Part shown: positions 16,848 through 25,335 of the stretch, one piece after another
Layout: each line of letters opens with the position of its first letter
How positions within the stretch are numbered: position 1 is the first letter of the stretch
NCBI GenBank assembly: GCA_043770215.1
Contig: JAYVIQ010000223.1
Span: 1-28,903, forward strand
Direction of reading: 5' to 3'
DNA length: 28,903 nucleotides
DNA from: JAYVIQ01 sp043770215
GTDB lineage: Bacteria; Bacteroidota; Bacteroidia; Cytophagales; JAAEPT01
Made by a program: the position numbers and the translations under genes
The notes under the pieces: generated by a model
The model's database searches: none
Told to the model about the DNA's origin: nothing
What the model saw: the letters and a program-made list of their open reading frames with translations, nothing else

Positions 16848-18131
16848 ATGGCAGTAGATGTATTGCTTGGCTTACAGTGGGGAGATGAAGGAAAGGGAAA
16901 AATTGTTGATTTTCTTTCACCAAAATACGATGTTGTAGCACGCTTTCAGGGTGGTCCAAACGCAGGTCATACCTTAGAATTTGATGGTATTAAACATGTT
17001 TTACACCAAATACCTTCTGGGGTGTTTCATGCACACATAGATAATGTAATAGGCAACGGAGTAGTATTGTGTCCAATTGTATTTAAAATAGAGGCAGAGA
17101 AATTGCTTAAATACAATATAGACCTTACCAAGAATGTGTATATTTCTAAAAAAGCGCAACTCATTTTACCAAGTCACAGAGCTTTGGATAGAGCGTACGA
17201 AGAAGCCAAAGGAGATAAAAAAATAGGATCTACTCTAAAGGGAATAGGACCTACTTACCAAGATAAAATTGGTAGAAATGGTCTACGGGTAGGAGACATT
17301 TTATCTGCTAATTTTAAAGAAAAATACGAGGAGTTGGTAGCTAAACACAAAACAATATTAGGGTTTTATGGCAAAGATTTAGACATCCAAGAAGAGGAAG
17401 CAAGTTTTTTTGAATGTATAGAATTCTTTAAAAAATTCGAAATAATAGATTCTGAGTATTTTTTAAATCAGAAAATTAACGAAGGAAAAAAAATATTGGC
17501 AGAAGGCGCTCAAGGTTCATTGCTAGACATAGATTACGGCACATATCCTTTTGTAACATCTTCAAATACAACAGTAGCAGGTGCTTGTACGGGTTTAGGT
17601 ATTTCTCCTGCAAACATTGGTAAAGTATTTGGTATTTTTAAAGCATACTGTACTAGAGTTGGTAGTGGACCTTTCCCTACAGAGTTAAATAATGAAGTAG
17701 GTCAGAAAATAAGAGATATTGGTCGTGAGTATGGATCTACCACAGGAAGACCAAGAAGATGTGGTTGGATAGACTTGCCAGCACTTAAATATGCTGTAAT
17801 GCTAAATGGTGTTACAGAAATGTTTATGATGAAAACTGACATTTTAAATTCTTTTGAGAAACTATCTCTAGGGACTTCATATAAACTAAAAGACGGATCT
17901 ACCACACAAGATTTTCCTTATGATTTAGAAGAAATAGAATTCCCTATTTTTACAGAAGTAGAAGGTTGGAACTCTGAGTTGAGTTTTGATGGTACGTATG
18001 ATGAATATCCAGCTGAGTTAAAAGAGTATGTATCTTTTATAGAAAAATATTTGAATGTGCCTGTGTCTGTAATTTCTGTGGGTCCAGATAGAAAAGAAAC
18101 GCTTATTAGAGAAGAATTAGTAAGTTTTTAA
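16848..18131 (+). CDS. purA: Adenylosuccinate synthetase
   Basis: A 427-residue enzyme that joins IMP and aspartate using GTP, the first committed step from IMP to AMP. The N-terminal GTP-binding loop QWGDEGKGKIVD holds the catalytic Asp and Lys, followed by GGPNAGHTL with the catalytic His. Other family motifs are IGSTLKGIGPTYQDKIGRNGLRVGD, LAEGAQGSLLDIDYGTYPFVTSSN (IMP binding) and STTGRPRRCGWIDLPALKYA. Length fits the family (about 420-430). It sits alone after rel, with a predicted promoter and leader hairpin upstream and a 17-bp bidirectional terminator downstream. Pairing with rel is biologically apt because ppGpp inhibits PurA in several bacteria (established knowledge, not shown here). 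Confidence 0.97.
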   Translation: MAVDVLLGLQWGDEGKGKIVDFLSPKYDVVARFQGGPNAGHTLEFDGIKHVLHQIPSGVFHAHIDNVIGNGVVLCPIVFKIEAEKLLKYNIDLTKNVYISKKAQLILPSHRALDRAYEEAKGDKKIGSTLKGIGPTYQDKIGRNGLRVGDILSANFKEKYEELVAKHKTILGFYGKDLDIQEEEASFFECIEFFKKFEIIDSEYFLNQKINEGKKILAEGAQGSLLDIDYGTYPFVTSSNTTVAGACTGLGISPANIGKVFGIFKAYCTRVGSGPFPTELNNEVGQKIRDIGREYGSTTGRPRRCGWIDLPALKYAVMLNGVTEMFMMKTDILNSFEKLSLGTSYKLKDGSTTQDFPYDLEEIEFPIFTEVEGWNSELSFDGTYDEYPAELKEYVSFIEKYLNVPVSVISVGPDRKETLIREELVSF

Positions 18132-18148
18132 CTTTCAGATATTGCAAT

Positions 18149-18187
18149 TAACAAAAAAGCAACTCAAAATGAGTTGCTTTTTTGTTA
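18149..18187. terminator. Bidirectional intrinsic terminator between purA and the DUF2130 gene
   Basis: A perfect 17-bp stem TAACAAAAAAGCAACTC / GAGTTGCTTTTTTGTTA with loop AAAAT. The A and T runs in the two arms provide a U-tract in either direction. It lies 17 bp past the purA stop and 18 bp past the DUF2130 stop, so it serves both convergent genes. Confidence 0.92.
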
Positions 18188-18205
18188 TAAAAGGAAAATG
18201 AAAAT

Positions 18206-19477
18206 TTAATTCTCAAAATCCTCTTCAGTATCTAACTCCAAGGCTTTAATACTTAAGACAGAGTTTCCAGCAATGCCTTTTACGCTCCCATAAAGGTCTA
18301 TAGTATTGAAAACTACCTTTTCAATTTGTTTTTCTCTTTCTTTCCAAATCTTTTGCATAGACATTTTTTCCTTTTCTAAACCTATTTTCATAGCAGTAAA
18401 GCCTTCTACTATAGCTTCTATCTGCATTTTAAACGTTGGGCTGGTTAGGTAGTCGTAGAGCATAAGCATTTTATCTCCTTTGTTTTCTTGTGTAGCTATT
18501 GCATTATTTATGTGAATAATTGAATCTCGCAAGACAGCAGACAAGCCTTTGAACTCATCAAAATTACAAACCCATACACCATCTCTTAAGCCCATTCTTT
18601 CCATGCCATTAGGCATAACCTCAGTAACTAAAACACCAATATTGGCTCCTTTTTCTCTTATGTCTGTTTTAAATTTTTCAATCCAAATGTTTTGAAAATC
18701 TTTGGTTCTTTTGCTTTCGTAATAGATGATACCACAATTTTGGGTTGTTCTAGTATGTACTATTTGTAAGCAATCACCTCCTTTTGCTCCTTTTTTTATC
18801 TCCTCTATGGTATCATAAGGAAAAGTAGTTCTTAGCCAATCTTCAATAGCAAGTTCTTGTACTTCGCCTTGCAACTGCATAGAGCCTTGTTCAGCTTTTC
18901 TTTTCATTTCTTCTGCAAGCTTTTTGTTATCATCTATTTGCTTAAGCAATTGAAGTTTTTCCATCTCAAAAGATTCTCTTTCTTTTTTCCTAGCTTTATC
19001 TTCAAGCTCTTTTTGTTGATCCAAAAATTTTTTTTGAAGTTTAAGTTCTAAGTCTTCAGATTGCTCTTTTAGTTGATTTTGCTGTTGTTTTAATGTTATT
19101 TCTAGCTGTTTTAAGTGTCTATTTTCTTCTTTTTTCTTTTCGTTATCTTCTTGTAATTGTTTCAATTGCTGTTGGTATTGCTCATTGGTCTTAAGTTCTA
19201 TTTTTTCTTTTTCCGCTAACAAACTTTTGTCGAATTTTTCTCTCTCTGCTAAAATCTGTTTTTCTAGTCTTTGCCTAAAAAGTTCGTTTTCATTCTCCTT
19301 ATTTTTTAAAAAAAGTTGTTTTTCTTCATCTAGTTTTTCTTGTTGTAATTTAAACTTCTGTGTTTGAGCTGCTACATTTTGTTCGTATTGAGCTTTAAAT
19401 TGCGCTTCTAATTTGCCAGACAACGCTTTTTCTACATTAAAATCGTTACCGCAATGCGGACACTGAATTTTTTCCAT
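18206..19477 (-). CDS. DUF2130 protein: zinc-ribbon, long coiled coil, PD-(D/E)XK-like C-terminal domain
   Basis: A 423-residue protein from the ATG at 19477; a TTG nine codons upstream is less likely because the protein then begins before its MEKIQCPHCGNDF zinc-ribbon-like start. Residues ~30-215 are a charged Gln/Glu/Lys-rich coiled coil. From ~220 comes the conserved DUF2130 domain: EDWLRTTFPYDTIEEIKKGAKGGDC, then CGIIYYESKRTKDF, where the ExK resembles a restriction-endonuclease-fold active site, then VLVTEVMPNGMERMGLRDGVWVC. Such proteins are widespread in bacteria but their role is not established; DNA binding or cleavage is an inference from fold. It is divergent from argS and shares its terminator with purA. 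Confidence 0.8.
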   Translation of the reverse strand: MEKIQCPHCGNDFNVEKALSGKLEAQFKAQYEQNVAAQTQKFKLQQEKLDEEKQLFLKNKENENELFRQRLEKQILAEREKFDKSLLAEKEKIELKTNEQYQQQLKQLQEDNEKKKEENRHLKQLEITLKQQQNQLKEQSEDLELKLQKKFLDQQKELEDKARKKERESFEMEKLQLLKQIDDNKKLAEEMKRKAEQGSMQLQGEVQELAIEDWLRTTFPYDTIEEIKKGAKGGDCLQIVHTRTTQNCGIIYYESKRTKDFQNIWIEKFKTDIREKGANIGVLVTEVMPNGMERMGLRDGVWVCNFDEFKGLSAVLRDSIIHINNAIATQENKGDKMLMLYDYLTSPTFKMQIEAIVEGFTAMKIGLEKEKMSMQKIWKEREKQIEKVVFNTIDLYGSVKGIAGNSVLSIKALELDTEEDFEN

Positions 19478-19704
19478 AAACTCATTTTTATTTAAGAGTA
19501 GCAAATAAACCGAATAATTTGAAATTTGTCATCTTGTTTGTTGCTTAAATGCGTTTAACAAGATTTGTTTAGTTCTCTTTCTTTAGATTTGTTTATACAC
19601 CAGAGATCAATGATGTGAATTAAGACATAGTTATTATCCAATGTATTACAAACATAAAAGGCAATAAGAGAACTAAAAGGGACTTAAAATTTTTTCTTAC
19701 ACCA

Positions 19705-19712
19705 TACTTTTG
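19705..19712 (+). promoter_or_regulatory. Predicted -7 box for argS
   Basis: TACTTTTG is a perfect TAnnTTTG box, placing the likely start near 19716 and giving a leader of about 28 bases before the ATG at 19744. No clear TTG is found 19-21 bp upstream, so the -33 element is weak or absent. Confidence 0.4.
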
Positions 19713-19743
19713 GCATCTTTGTAATGAAATTTACAACAATAAA

Positions 19744-21522
19744 ATGTCTTTAGAATTACACATAAAGCAAAGTATACAAGCTATACTACTTTCTCAGTTT
19801 GAAATAAACGAAAGCCTAGAGAAAATTGGCCTAGCGCCCACAAGAAAAGAAGTAGCTGGTGATTTTACTTTTGTTGTATTTCCATACGCAGGCAAAGCCA
19901 AAACTACACCAGAAGCTGTTGCCGAAGTTCTGGGAAAAAAACTTATAGAAACGGTACCAGAAGTAAGCGGATATAATGTAATTAAAGGATTTTTAAATAT
20001 AGAACTTAGTGGCAATGCTTGGTTAGATAAACTAAAAGAAGTTTTTGAAACTGAGGATTATGGAAAAAATAATTCTATTTCTTCTAAAGTAATGGTAGAA
20101 TATAGTTCGCCAAACACCAATAAACCTTTACATCTTGGACATCTAAGGAATAATTTTTTAGGTTATTCTGTTTCTCAAATATTAAAGTATAATGGAGCAG
20201 AGTTGACAATGGCAAACCTCATAAACGATAGAGGTATACATATATGTAAATCTATGCTGGCGTACCAGAAATTTGGTAACGGAGAAACGCCAGAATCTAG
20301 CGGACTAAAAGGAGATAAACTGGTTGGTAAATACTATGTAGCCTTTGATTCTGCTTTGAAAGAAGAGATAACAACATTAGTTGCAGAAGGGATTATAGAA
20401 GACGAAGCAAAAAAAATAGCTCCTTTAGTTTTGGAGGCACAAAAAATGCTGCTCGATTGGGAAAATGGTAATGAAGATGTACATGTACTTTGGAAAAAAA
20501 TGAACCAATGGGTGTATGATGGATTTGCTGTTACTTATAAAAGCATAGGCGTAGAGTTTGACCAATACTATTATGAGTCTAATACCTATATGCTAGGCAA
20601 GGACATAGTGCAAGAAGGACTAGAAAAAGGTATTTTTTATGAGAAAGAAGATAAAAGCGTTTGGGTAGATTTAGAGCCAGATGGTTTAGATAATAAATTG
20701 GTACAACGTGGAGATGGAACCTCTGTCTACATCACCCAAGATATGGGTACAGCGGATTTAAAGTATACAGATTATTCTGTAAACAAAAGCATTTACGTTG
20801 TAGGAAACGAGCAAGATTATCATTTTCAGGTGCTAAAGCTGATTATGAAGAAAATGGGTCGCACTTATGCAGATGGTATTTATCATTTATCTTACGGTAT
20901 GGTAGATTTACCAAGCGGTAAAATGAAAAGTAGAGAAGGAACTGTAGTAGATGCAGATGATCTTATAGAAGAAATGATTTCAACTGCTAAAACCCGAACA
21001 GAGGATTTAGGAAAAATTGATGGTTTCTCTACTCAAGAAGCAAATACACTGTATAACACCTTGGGCTTAGGAGCTTTAAAATATTATATATTGAAAGTAG
21101 ATCCTAAGAAACGTATGTTGTTTAACCCAGAGGAATCTATTGATTTTCAAGGCAATACTGGTCCTTTTGTTCAATATACACACGCTAGAATTAAATCATT
21201 AATACGCAGAGCAGAGAAAGAAGGAGTGCATGCTTCATTAGAGGGCGAAGTGAATTTAGATGCCGAGCAACAAGTGTTGGCTTTACTAACTGAGTTTCCT
21301 AAAAAAATACAAGAAGCGGGTAGAAATTATTCGCCAGCGTTAATTGCAAACTTTGCGTTTGATTTATGCAAAGAGTTTAATAGATATTATGCAGAAGTTC
21401 CCTTGTTCAAAGAAGAGTCCAAAGCTCAGTTACCAGTAAGAATAGCATTTTGCACATCGGTGGCCAAAGTTATAAAAATATCTATGCATCTATTAGGTGT
21501 AGAAGTACCAGAGAAAATGTAG
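19744..21522 (+). CDS. argS: Arginyl-tRNA synthetase
   Basis: A 592-residue class I synthetase that charges tRNA-Arg. The ATP-binding HIGH motif appears as HLGHLRNN within VEYSSPNTNKPLHLGHLRNN. The KMSKS counterpart is KMKSREG, preceded by YGMVDLPSG; a plain KMSKS lysine pattern is often changed in ArgRS. The N-terminal ~110 residues form the Add-1-like tRNA-recognition domain. The C-terminal DALR anticodon-binding domain begins near 470 (GPFVQYTHARIKSLIRRAE, ending LLGVEVPEKM). Length is in the usual 550-600 range. It stands alone, divergent from DUF2130, 110 bp before the MaoC-type gene. Confidence 0.96.
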   Translation: MSLELHIKQSIQAILLSQFEINESLEKIGLAPTRKEVAGDFTFVVFPYAGKAKTTPEAVAEVLGKKLIETVPEVSGYNVIKGFLNIELSGNAWLDKLKEVFETEDYGKNNSISSKVMVEYSSPNTNKPLHLGHLRNNFLGYSVSQILKYNGAELTMANLINDRGIHICKSMLAYQKFGNGETPESSGLKGDKLVGKYYVAFDSALKEEITTLVAEGIIEDEAKKIAPLVLEAQKMLLDWENGNEDVHVLWKKMNQWVYDGFAVTYKSIGVEFDQYYYESNTYMLGKDIVQEGLEKGIFYEKEDKSVWVDLEPDGLDNKLVQRGDGTSVYITQDMGTADLKYTDYSVNKSIYVVGNEQDYHFQVLKLIMKKMGRTYADGIYHLSYGMVDLPSGKMKSREGTVVDADDLIEEMISTAKTRTEDLGKIDGFSTQEANTLYNTLGLGALKYYILKVDPKKRMLFNPEESIDFQGNTGPFVQYTHARIKSLIRRAEKEGVHASLEGEVNLDAEQQVLALLTEFPKKIQEAGRNYSPALIANFAFDLCKEFNRYYAEVPLFKEESKAQLPVRIAFCTSVAKVIKISMHLLGVEVPEKM

Positions 21523-21568
21523 TTTTTTTAACATCATTTGGAATCAAATTTGAAAATCAAAATAAGGA

Positions 21569-21610
21569 ATTAAAATAAGTAATAAATTAAAATAAGTAAT
21601 AAATTAAAAT
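21569..21610. repeat. Short tandem repeat, 17-bp unit, about 2.5 copies
   Basis: ATTAAAATAAGTAATAA occurs at 21569-21585 and again, identical, at 21586-21602, followed by a partial third copy (ATTAAAAT, 21603-21610). It fills most of the argS to maoC gap just ahead of the hydratase start. It is AT-only apart from one G per unit, and likely arose by replication slippage. Confidence 0.8.
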
Positions 21611-21632
21611 TAAAAGTCTCCCTAGGGGATTT

Positions 21633-22058
21633 ATGTACGATATGGCAACATTTGACGAAATTAACATTGGCGATACAGCCGAAAGAACTACAATTATAAC
21701 AGATGAAATGATTCGTTTATTTGCTCAGTGTAGCGGAGATATGAATCCAGTTCATTTAGATGAAGAATATGCTAAAAACACTATTTTCAAAGAACGTATA
21801 GCTCATGGTATATTGGTTACTGGATTAATTAGTGCTGTTATGGGGTGTGACTTCCCTGGCGAAGGTTCCATTTACGTTTCTCAGACTGTAAATTTTTTAA
21901 GACCAGTAAAAATTGGTGATACCATTACAGCCAAAGTTGAAGCCATAGAAAAAATAGAAGGGCGTCAAAAAATGGTGAAATTTAGAACGTATTGCATCAA
22001 CCAACATGGAAAAATGGTGATAGATGGAGATTCAGTGGGTATACCACCCGTAGCATAA
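21633..22058 (+). CDS. MaoC/PhaJ-type (R)-specific enoyl-CoA hydratase
   Basis: A 141-residue single hot-dog domain of the MaoC family. The active-site signature is SGDMNPVHLDEEYA near residues 34-47, with the catalytic Asp/His pair of (R)-hydratases, followed by IAHGILVTGLIS and VNFLRPVKIGDT, where the second segment shapes the acyl-CoA tunnel. The reaction is reversible hydration of trans-2-enoyl-CoA to (R)-3-hydroxyacyl-CoA. No PHA synthase or beta-oxidation gene is nearby, so the pathway is unknown. The ATG at 21633 has AGGGGA 6 bases upstream, an unusually good Shine-Dalgarno for this phylum; an ATG three codons later is an alternative. ispG starts 30 bp after its stop and may be co-transcribed. 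Confidence 0.85.
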   Translation: MYDMATFDEINIGDTAERTTIITDEMIRLFAQCSGDMNPVHLDEEYAKNTIFKERIAHGILVTGLISAVMGCDFPGEGSIYVSQTVNFLRPVKIGDTITAKVEAIEKIEGRQKMVKFRTYCINQHGKMVIDGDSVGIPPVA

Positions 22059-22088
22059 CTATTGTATTAAAATCTTGTTCAAAACAAA

Positions 22089-24038
22089 ATGAAGCCTTTT
22101 ATAGAATTACCTTATTGTTCAGATTTAGTTCAGTACAACAGACGAAAAACGATAGAAGTAAAAATTGGAGATACTCCTTTGGGTGCCTCTAATCCTATCA
22201 GAATTCAGTCTATGACCACTGTAGATACCATGGATACATTGGGATCTATAGAAGAGAGTATTCGAATGATAGATGCTGGTTGTGAGTACATTAGAATTAC
22301 AGCCCCTAGTATAAAAGAAGCTGAAAATTTAGGTCTAATAAAAAAAGGATTGCTAGAAAGAGGGTACACCACTCCTTTGGTTGCAGATATACATTTTACG
22401 CCAAATGCGGCAGAAGTTGCAGCAAGGTTGATAGAAAAAGTACGGGTAAACCCAGGCAATTATGCAGACAAAAAGAAGTTTGACATTATAGAATACAATG
22501 ATTTTCAGTATCAAGATGAAATAGAACGTATTAGAAAGAAATTTACTCCTCTTGTAAAAATTTGCAAAGAGTATGGTACAGCTATGCGTATTGGTACAAA
22601 TCATGGTTCTTTGTCTGATAGAATTCTTTCTAGATACGGCGACACACCATTTGGTATGGTAGAAAGCGCTTTGGAGTTTTTACGTATCTGCGAAGATTTA
22701 AATTATTACAATGTTGTATTAAGTATGAAGTCTAGTAACCCAAAAGTTATGGTGCAAGCCTATCGTTTGTTGGTAGCTAGATTAGATGAAGAAAAAATGA
22801 AACCTTACCCGCTTCACTTAGGAGTAACAGAGGCTGGCGAAGGCGAGGACGGTAGAGTTAAATCCGCTATGGGTATAGGTACATTGCTAGAAGATGGGTT
22901 AGGAGATACCGTAAGGGTAAGTTTAACAGAAAACCCAGAATTTGAAGCTCCCGTTGCACGTAAAATTATAGACAGATACGTAAATTATCAGTCTAAATTT
23001 GACATAGAAAAACCAATTTCTACATACCATTTTTTGCCTTACGAGTACAAAAAAAGAATTTCAGTAGAAACAAATGTATTTGGTGGAGATCAGTTGCCAA
23101 AAGTAATTGCAGACTTTTCTAAAAACCCATTACACAGTACCTCACAGTTAAAATCAATTGGGCACCATTATTTAAGTGCTACAGACAAGTGGACAACAAC
23201 AGATACCTCTGCAGATTTAATATACATAGGCAGTCATTTGCCTGAAATAGAGTTGCATAGTAACATAGGAGTATGGTGCGATTTTTATATTTTTGATACC
23301 CTTAGTCAACAAAGGCCATGTTTGCCGGTGCTTACTTTAGAGGATATAGATAAATATGAAAATCAAAAAGTCATAAAAATAAGCGCCAAAGAGATAGACG
23401 CTAATGCTTTACAGAAACTTTCACAGCATAAAAATTTGCTTTTGTTTGTAACAGTAGACCAATCATTAAACTATAAAAACTTACGACATATTTGTTTTTT
23501 ACTTCAACAAAAAAATATTCGTTTCCCAATTGTATTTGGTTTAGAATATGAGGGTGTAGACATGGAGCAATTCCAAATTAATGCCTCCACAGACATTGGT
23601 GGTTTATTTATAGATGGATTCGGAGATGGAATTTGTTTAAGCGCAGGCATAACGGAAGAAGCAATTAAAACATCTAACTCACTTGCTTTTACTGTTTTGC
23701 AAGCTGCCAGAGTTAGAATGTCTAAGACAGAGTACATTAGTTGCCCTTCTTGTGGTAGAACATTGTTTGATTTGCAAGAAACAACAGCCATGATACGCAA
23801 ACGTACAGATCATCTGAAAGGGGTAAAAATTGGTATTATGGGCTGCATAGTGAATGGTCCTGGCGAAATGGCAGATGCAGATTACGGGTATGTAGGATCT
23901 GGTGTCGGAAAAATAACCTTATACAAAGGGCAAGAAGTTGTAAAAAGAAGCGTGCCTTCAGAAAAAGCCGTAGATGAATTGATTGGAATTATAAAATTGG
24001 GTGGTGATTGGATAGAACCAGGGATAGCTTTGGGGTAG
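22089..24038 (+). CDS. ispG: 4-hydroxy-3-methylbut-2-enyl-diphosphate synthase, long three-domain form
   Basis: A 649-residue IspG (GcpE) acting in the penultimate step of the MEP isoprenoid pathway, converting MEcPP to HMBPP. The N-terminal TIM barrel contains IRIQSMTTVDTMDT, YIRITAPS and VADIHFTPNAAEVAA..VRVNPGN. The C-terminal [4Fe-4S] domain has SCPSCGRTLFDLQ and GCIVNGPGEMADADYGYVG, supplying the three cysteines. Between them (~290-540) is the extra domain found in Bacteroidota, Chlamydia and plant enzymes but absent from the ~370-residue E. coli form. All cluster cysteines are present. It follows the MaoC-type gene by 30 bp and converges on dapA. Confidence 0.95.
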   Translation: MKPFIELPYCSDLVQYNRRKTIEVKIGDTPLGASNPIRIQSMTTVDTMDTLGSIEESIRMIDAGCEYIRITAPSIKEAENLGLIKKGLLERGYTTPLVADIHFTPNAAEVAARLIEKVRVNPGNYADKKKFDIIEYNDFQYQDEIERIRKKFTPLVKICKEYGTAMRIGTNHGSLSDRILSRYGDTPFGMVESALEFLRICEDLNYYNVVLSMKSSNPKVMVQAYRLLVARLDEEKMKPYPLHLGVTEAGEGEDGRVKSAMGIGTLLEDGLGDTVRVSLTENPEFEAPVARKIIDRYVNYQSKFDIEKPISTYHFLPYEYKKRISVETNVFGGDQLPKVIADFSKNPLHSTSQLKSIGHHYLSATDKWTTTDTSADLIYIGSHLPEIELHSNIGVWCDFYIFDTLSQQRPCLPVLTLEDIDKYENQKVIKISAKEIDANALQKLSQHKNLLLFVTVDQSLNYKNLRHICFLLQQKNIRFPIVFGLEYEGVDMEQFQINASTDIGGLFIDGFGDGICLSAGITEEAIKTSNSLAFTVLQAARVRMSKTEYISCPSCGRTLFDLQETTAMIRKRTDHLKGVKIGIMGCIVNGPGEMADADYGYVGSGVGKITLYKGQEVVKRSVPSEKAVDELIGIIKLGGDWIEPGIALG

Positions 24039-24174
24039 TTTTTGCATAAATAAAATGTATAATCATTTATAATTTTATACAACAGCTAGCCCAAAGTGCA
24101 TTCTAAATTGGTGAATTCCCAATTTGTAATCTTATTTCAGTTTAAAAAACACAAGAATTTTAGGTAGCCCACAA

Positions 24175-25050
24175 TTACATATTGCTTAAAGCGGAAGATA
24201 TTTTATTTTGCAAACCCTCAGATGCATTAAGCAAAGGCAACCTCACTACCCTTGATATTTTTCCCTTTTGAACCAAAACTTCTTTTATGCCTACGGGGTT
24301 ACTTTCTTCGTATAAATAGCCGTTTAAAGGTAAAAAGTCTTGTAAATGTTTAGAAGCAAGTACAAAATCGTCTGCCAAAGCAGCATGTATACACTCAGAA
24401 AACTTTTTAGGAAAAGCATTTGCAAGAACAGAAATTGATCCTTCACATCCAATAGAGATCATTGGTACCGCCAAAATATCATCTCCGCTTACCAACATAA
24501 AGTCTTCTGGTTTTCCTTTAACTATTTCTATGCACTGTTCTATATTTCCAGAGGCTTCTTTTATTCCAAAAATATTTGGGTGTTGAGCCAATTTTACTGT
24601 AGTTGCAGCAGTCATATTAGATCCTGTTCTTCCGGGCACATTATACAGCATCAATGGCACAGGACAATGATTAGCAATTAAAGTATAATGAGCAATTATA
24701 CCTTCTTGACTTGGTTTGTTGTAGTAAGGAGAAACCGTTAATACAGCAGATATATGCGTGAAATCTGTATTGCTAATAATGTCTAATACTTGTTGCGTAT
24801 TATTAGCTCCAATACCATACATGATTGGTTTTCTTCCTTTGTTTACTCTAGCTGTAAAAGCTAGTAAATCAGATTTTTCTGTATCTGTAAGGGTTGAGGC
24901 TTCGCTCGTAGTTCCGTTTACAACTAAATAATCTACATTTCCGTTAATGGTAGTATTTATTAGATTTTCTAGGGCTAAATAATCTATGCTTAAATCATTT
25001 TTAAATGGGGTAATTAATGCCACTCCTACACCTCTAAATATATTTCTCAT
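24175..25050 (-). CDS. dapA: 4-hydroxy-tetrahydrodipicolinate synthase
   Basis: A 291-residue TIM-barrel enzyme that condenses pyruvate with aspartate semialdehyde, the first step toward diaminopimelate and lysine. The Schiff-base lysine is K164 in FGIKEASGN. The triad counterparts are T47, Y110 and Y136 (NGTTSEASTL, SPYYNKPSQEG, LYNVPGRTG), each offset by exactly three from E. coli DapA. The usual GTTGE reads GTTSE, a change near the active site also tolerated elsewhere. No lysine-pathway neighbours are present. It diverges from the response regulator and has a perfect inverted repeat 42 bp upstream of its ATG. Confidence 0.95.
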   Translation of the reverse strand: MRNIFRGVGVALITPFKNDLSIDYLALENLINTTINGNVDYLVVNGTTSEASTLTDTEKSDLLAFTARVNKGRKPIMYGIGANNTQQVLDIISNTDFTHISAVLTVSPYYNKPSQEGIIAHYTLIANHCPVPLMLYNVPGRTGSNMTAATTVKLAQHPNIFGIKEASGNIEQCIEIVKGKPEDFMLVSGDDILAVPMISIGCEGSISVLANAFPKKFSECIHAALADDFVLASKHLQDFLPLNGYLYEESNPVGIKEVLVQKGKISRVVRLPLLNASEGLQNKISSALSNM

Positions 25051-25092
25051 TCTGTTATATTAATTCTATATCTTCTCCAAAATCTTATGGGC

Positions 25093-25110
25093 AGTATTTT
25101 TAGAAATACT
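25093..25110. promoter_or_regulatory. Perfect inverted repeat upstream of dapA
   Basis: AGTATTT-TTAG-AAATACT, a 7-bp perfect inverted repeat with a 4-base centre, 43-60 bp before the dapA start on the minus strand, in the divergent region shared with the response regulator. It may be an operator or a leader hairpin; no regulator is assigned. Confidence 0.35.
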
Positions 25111-25322
25111 CCAAATTAAATTCAAATCAATGAACATAATTTGTTTCAAACATTCTAAAGATGCAAAAATGTAGATGTATTTAGACAAATCAAATATTCT
25201 AAGCCATTATTCCTGTTTTTTTTCTAATTTTTCTTTGTGTCTTACATGCTTAACAAATTTAAGTTAGTAGTAGATAATTCTAAAAGTCATTAAAAAGAGG
25301 TCTTTTTTAGTTTATATTTTGG

Positions 25323-25330
25323 TATCTTTG
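25323..25330 (+). promoter_or_regulatory. Predicted -7 box of the response-regulator gene
   Basis: TATCTTTG is a perfect TAnnTTTG box ending five bases before the ATG at 25336. With the usual spacing to the start site, the leader would be about two bases. No TTG is found 19-21 bp upstream. Confidence 0.4.
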
Positions 25331-25335
25331 AACAA

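Noticed and set aside
19568..19677. TTTAGTTCTC / GAGAACTAAA 10-bp inverted repeat flanking ~90 bp upstream of argS, as mobile element ends
   Set aside because: There is no target duplication, internal gene or extended arm similarity; it may be chance.
24105..24125. AAATTGG / CCAATTT inverted repeat between ispG and dapA as a shared terminator
   Set aside because: The stem is only 7 bp and no T-tract follows in either direction.
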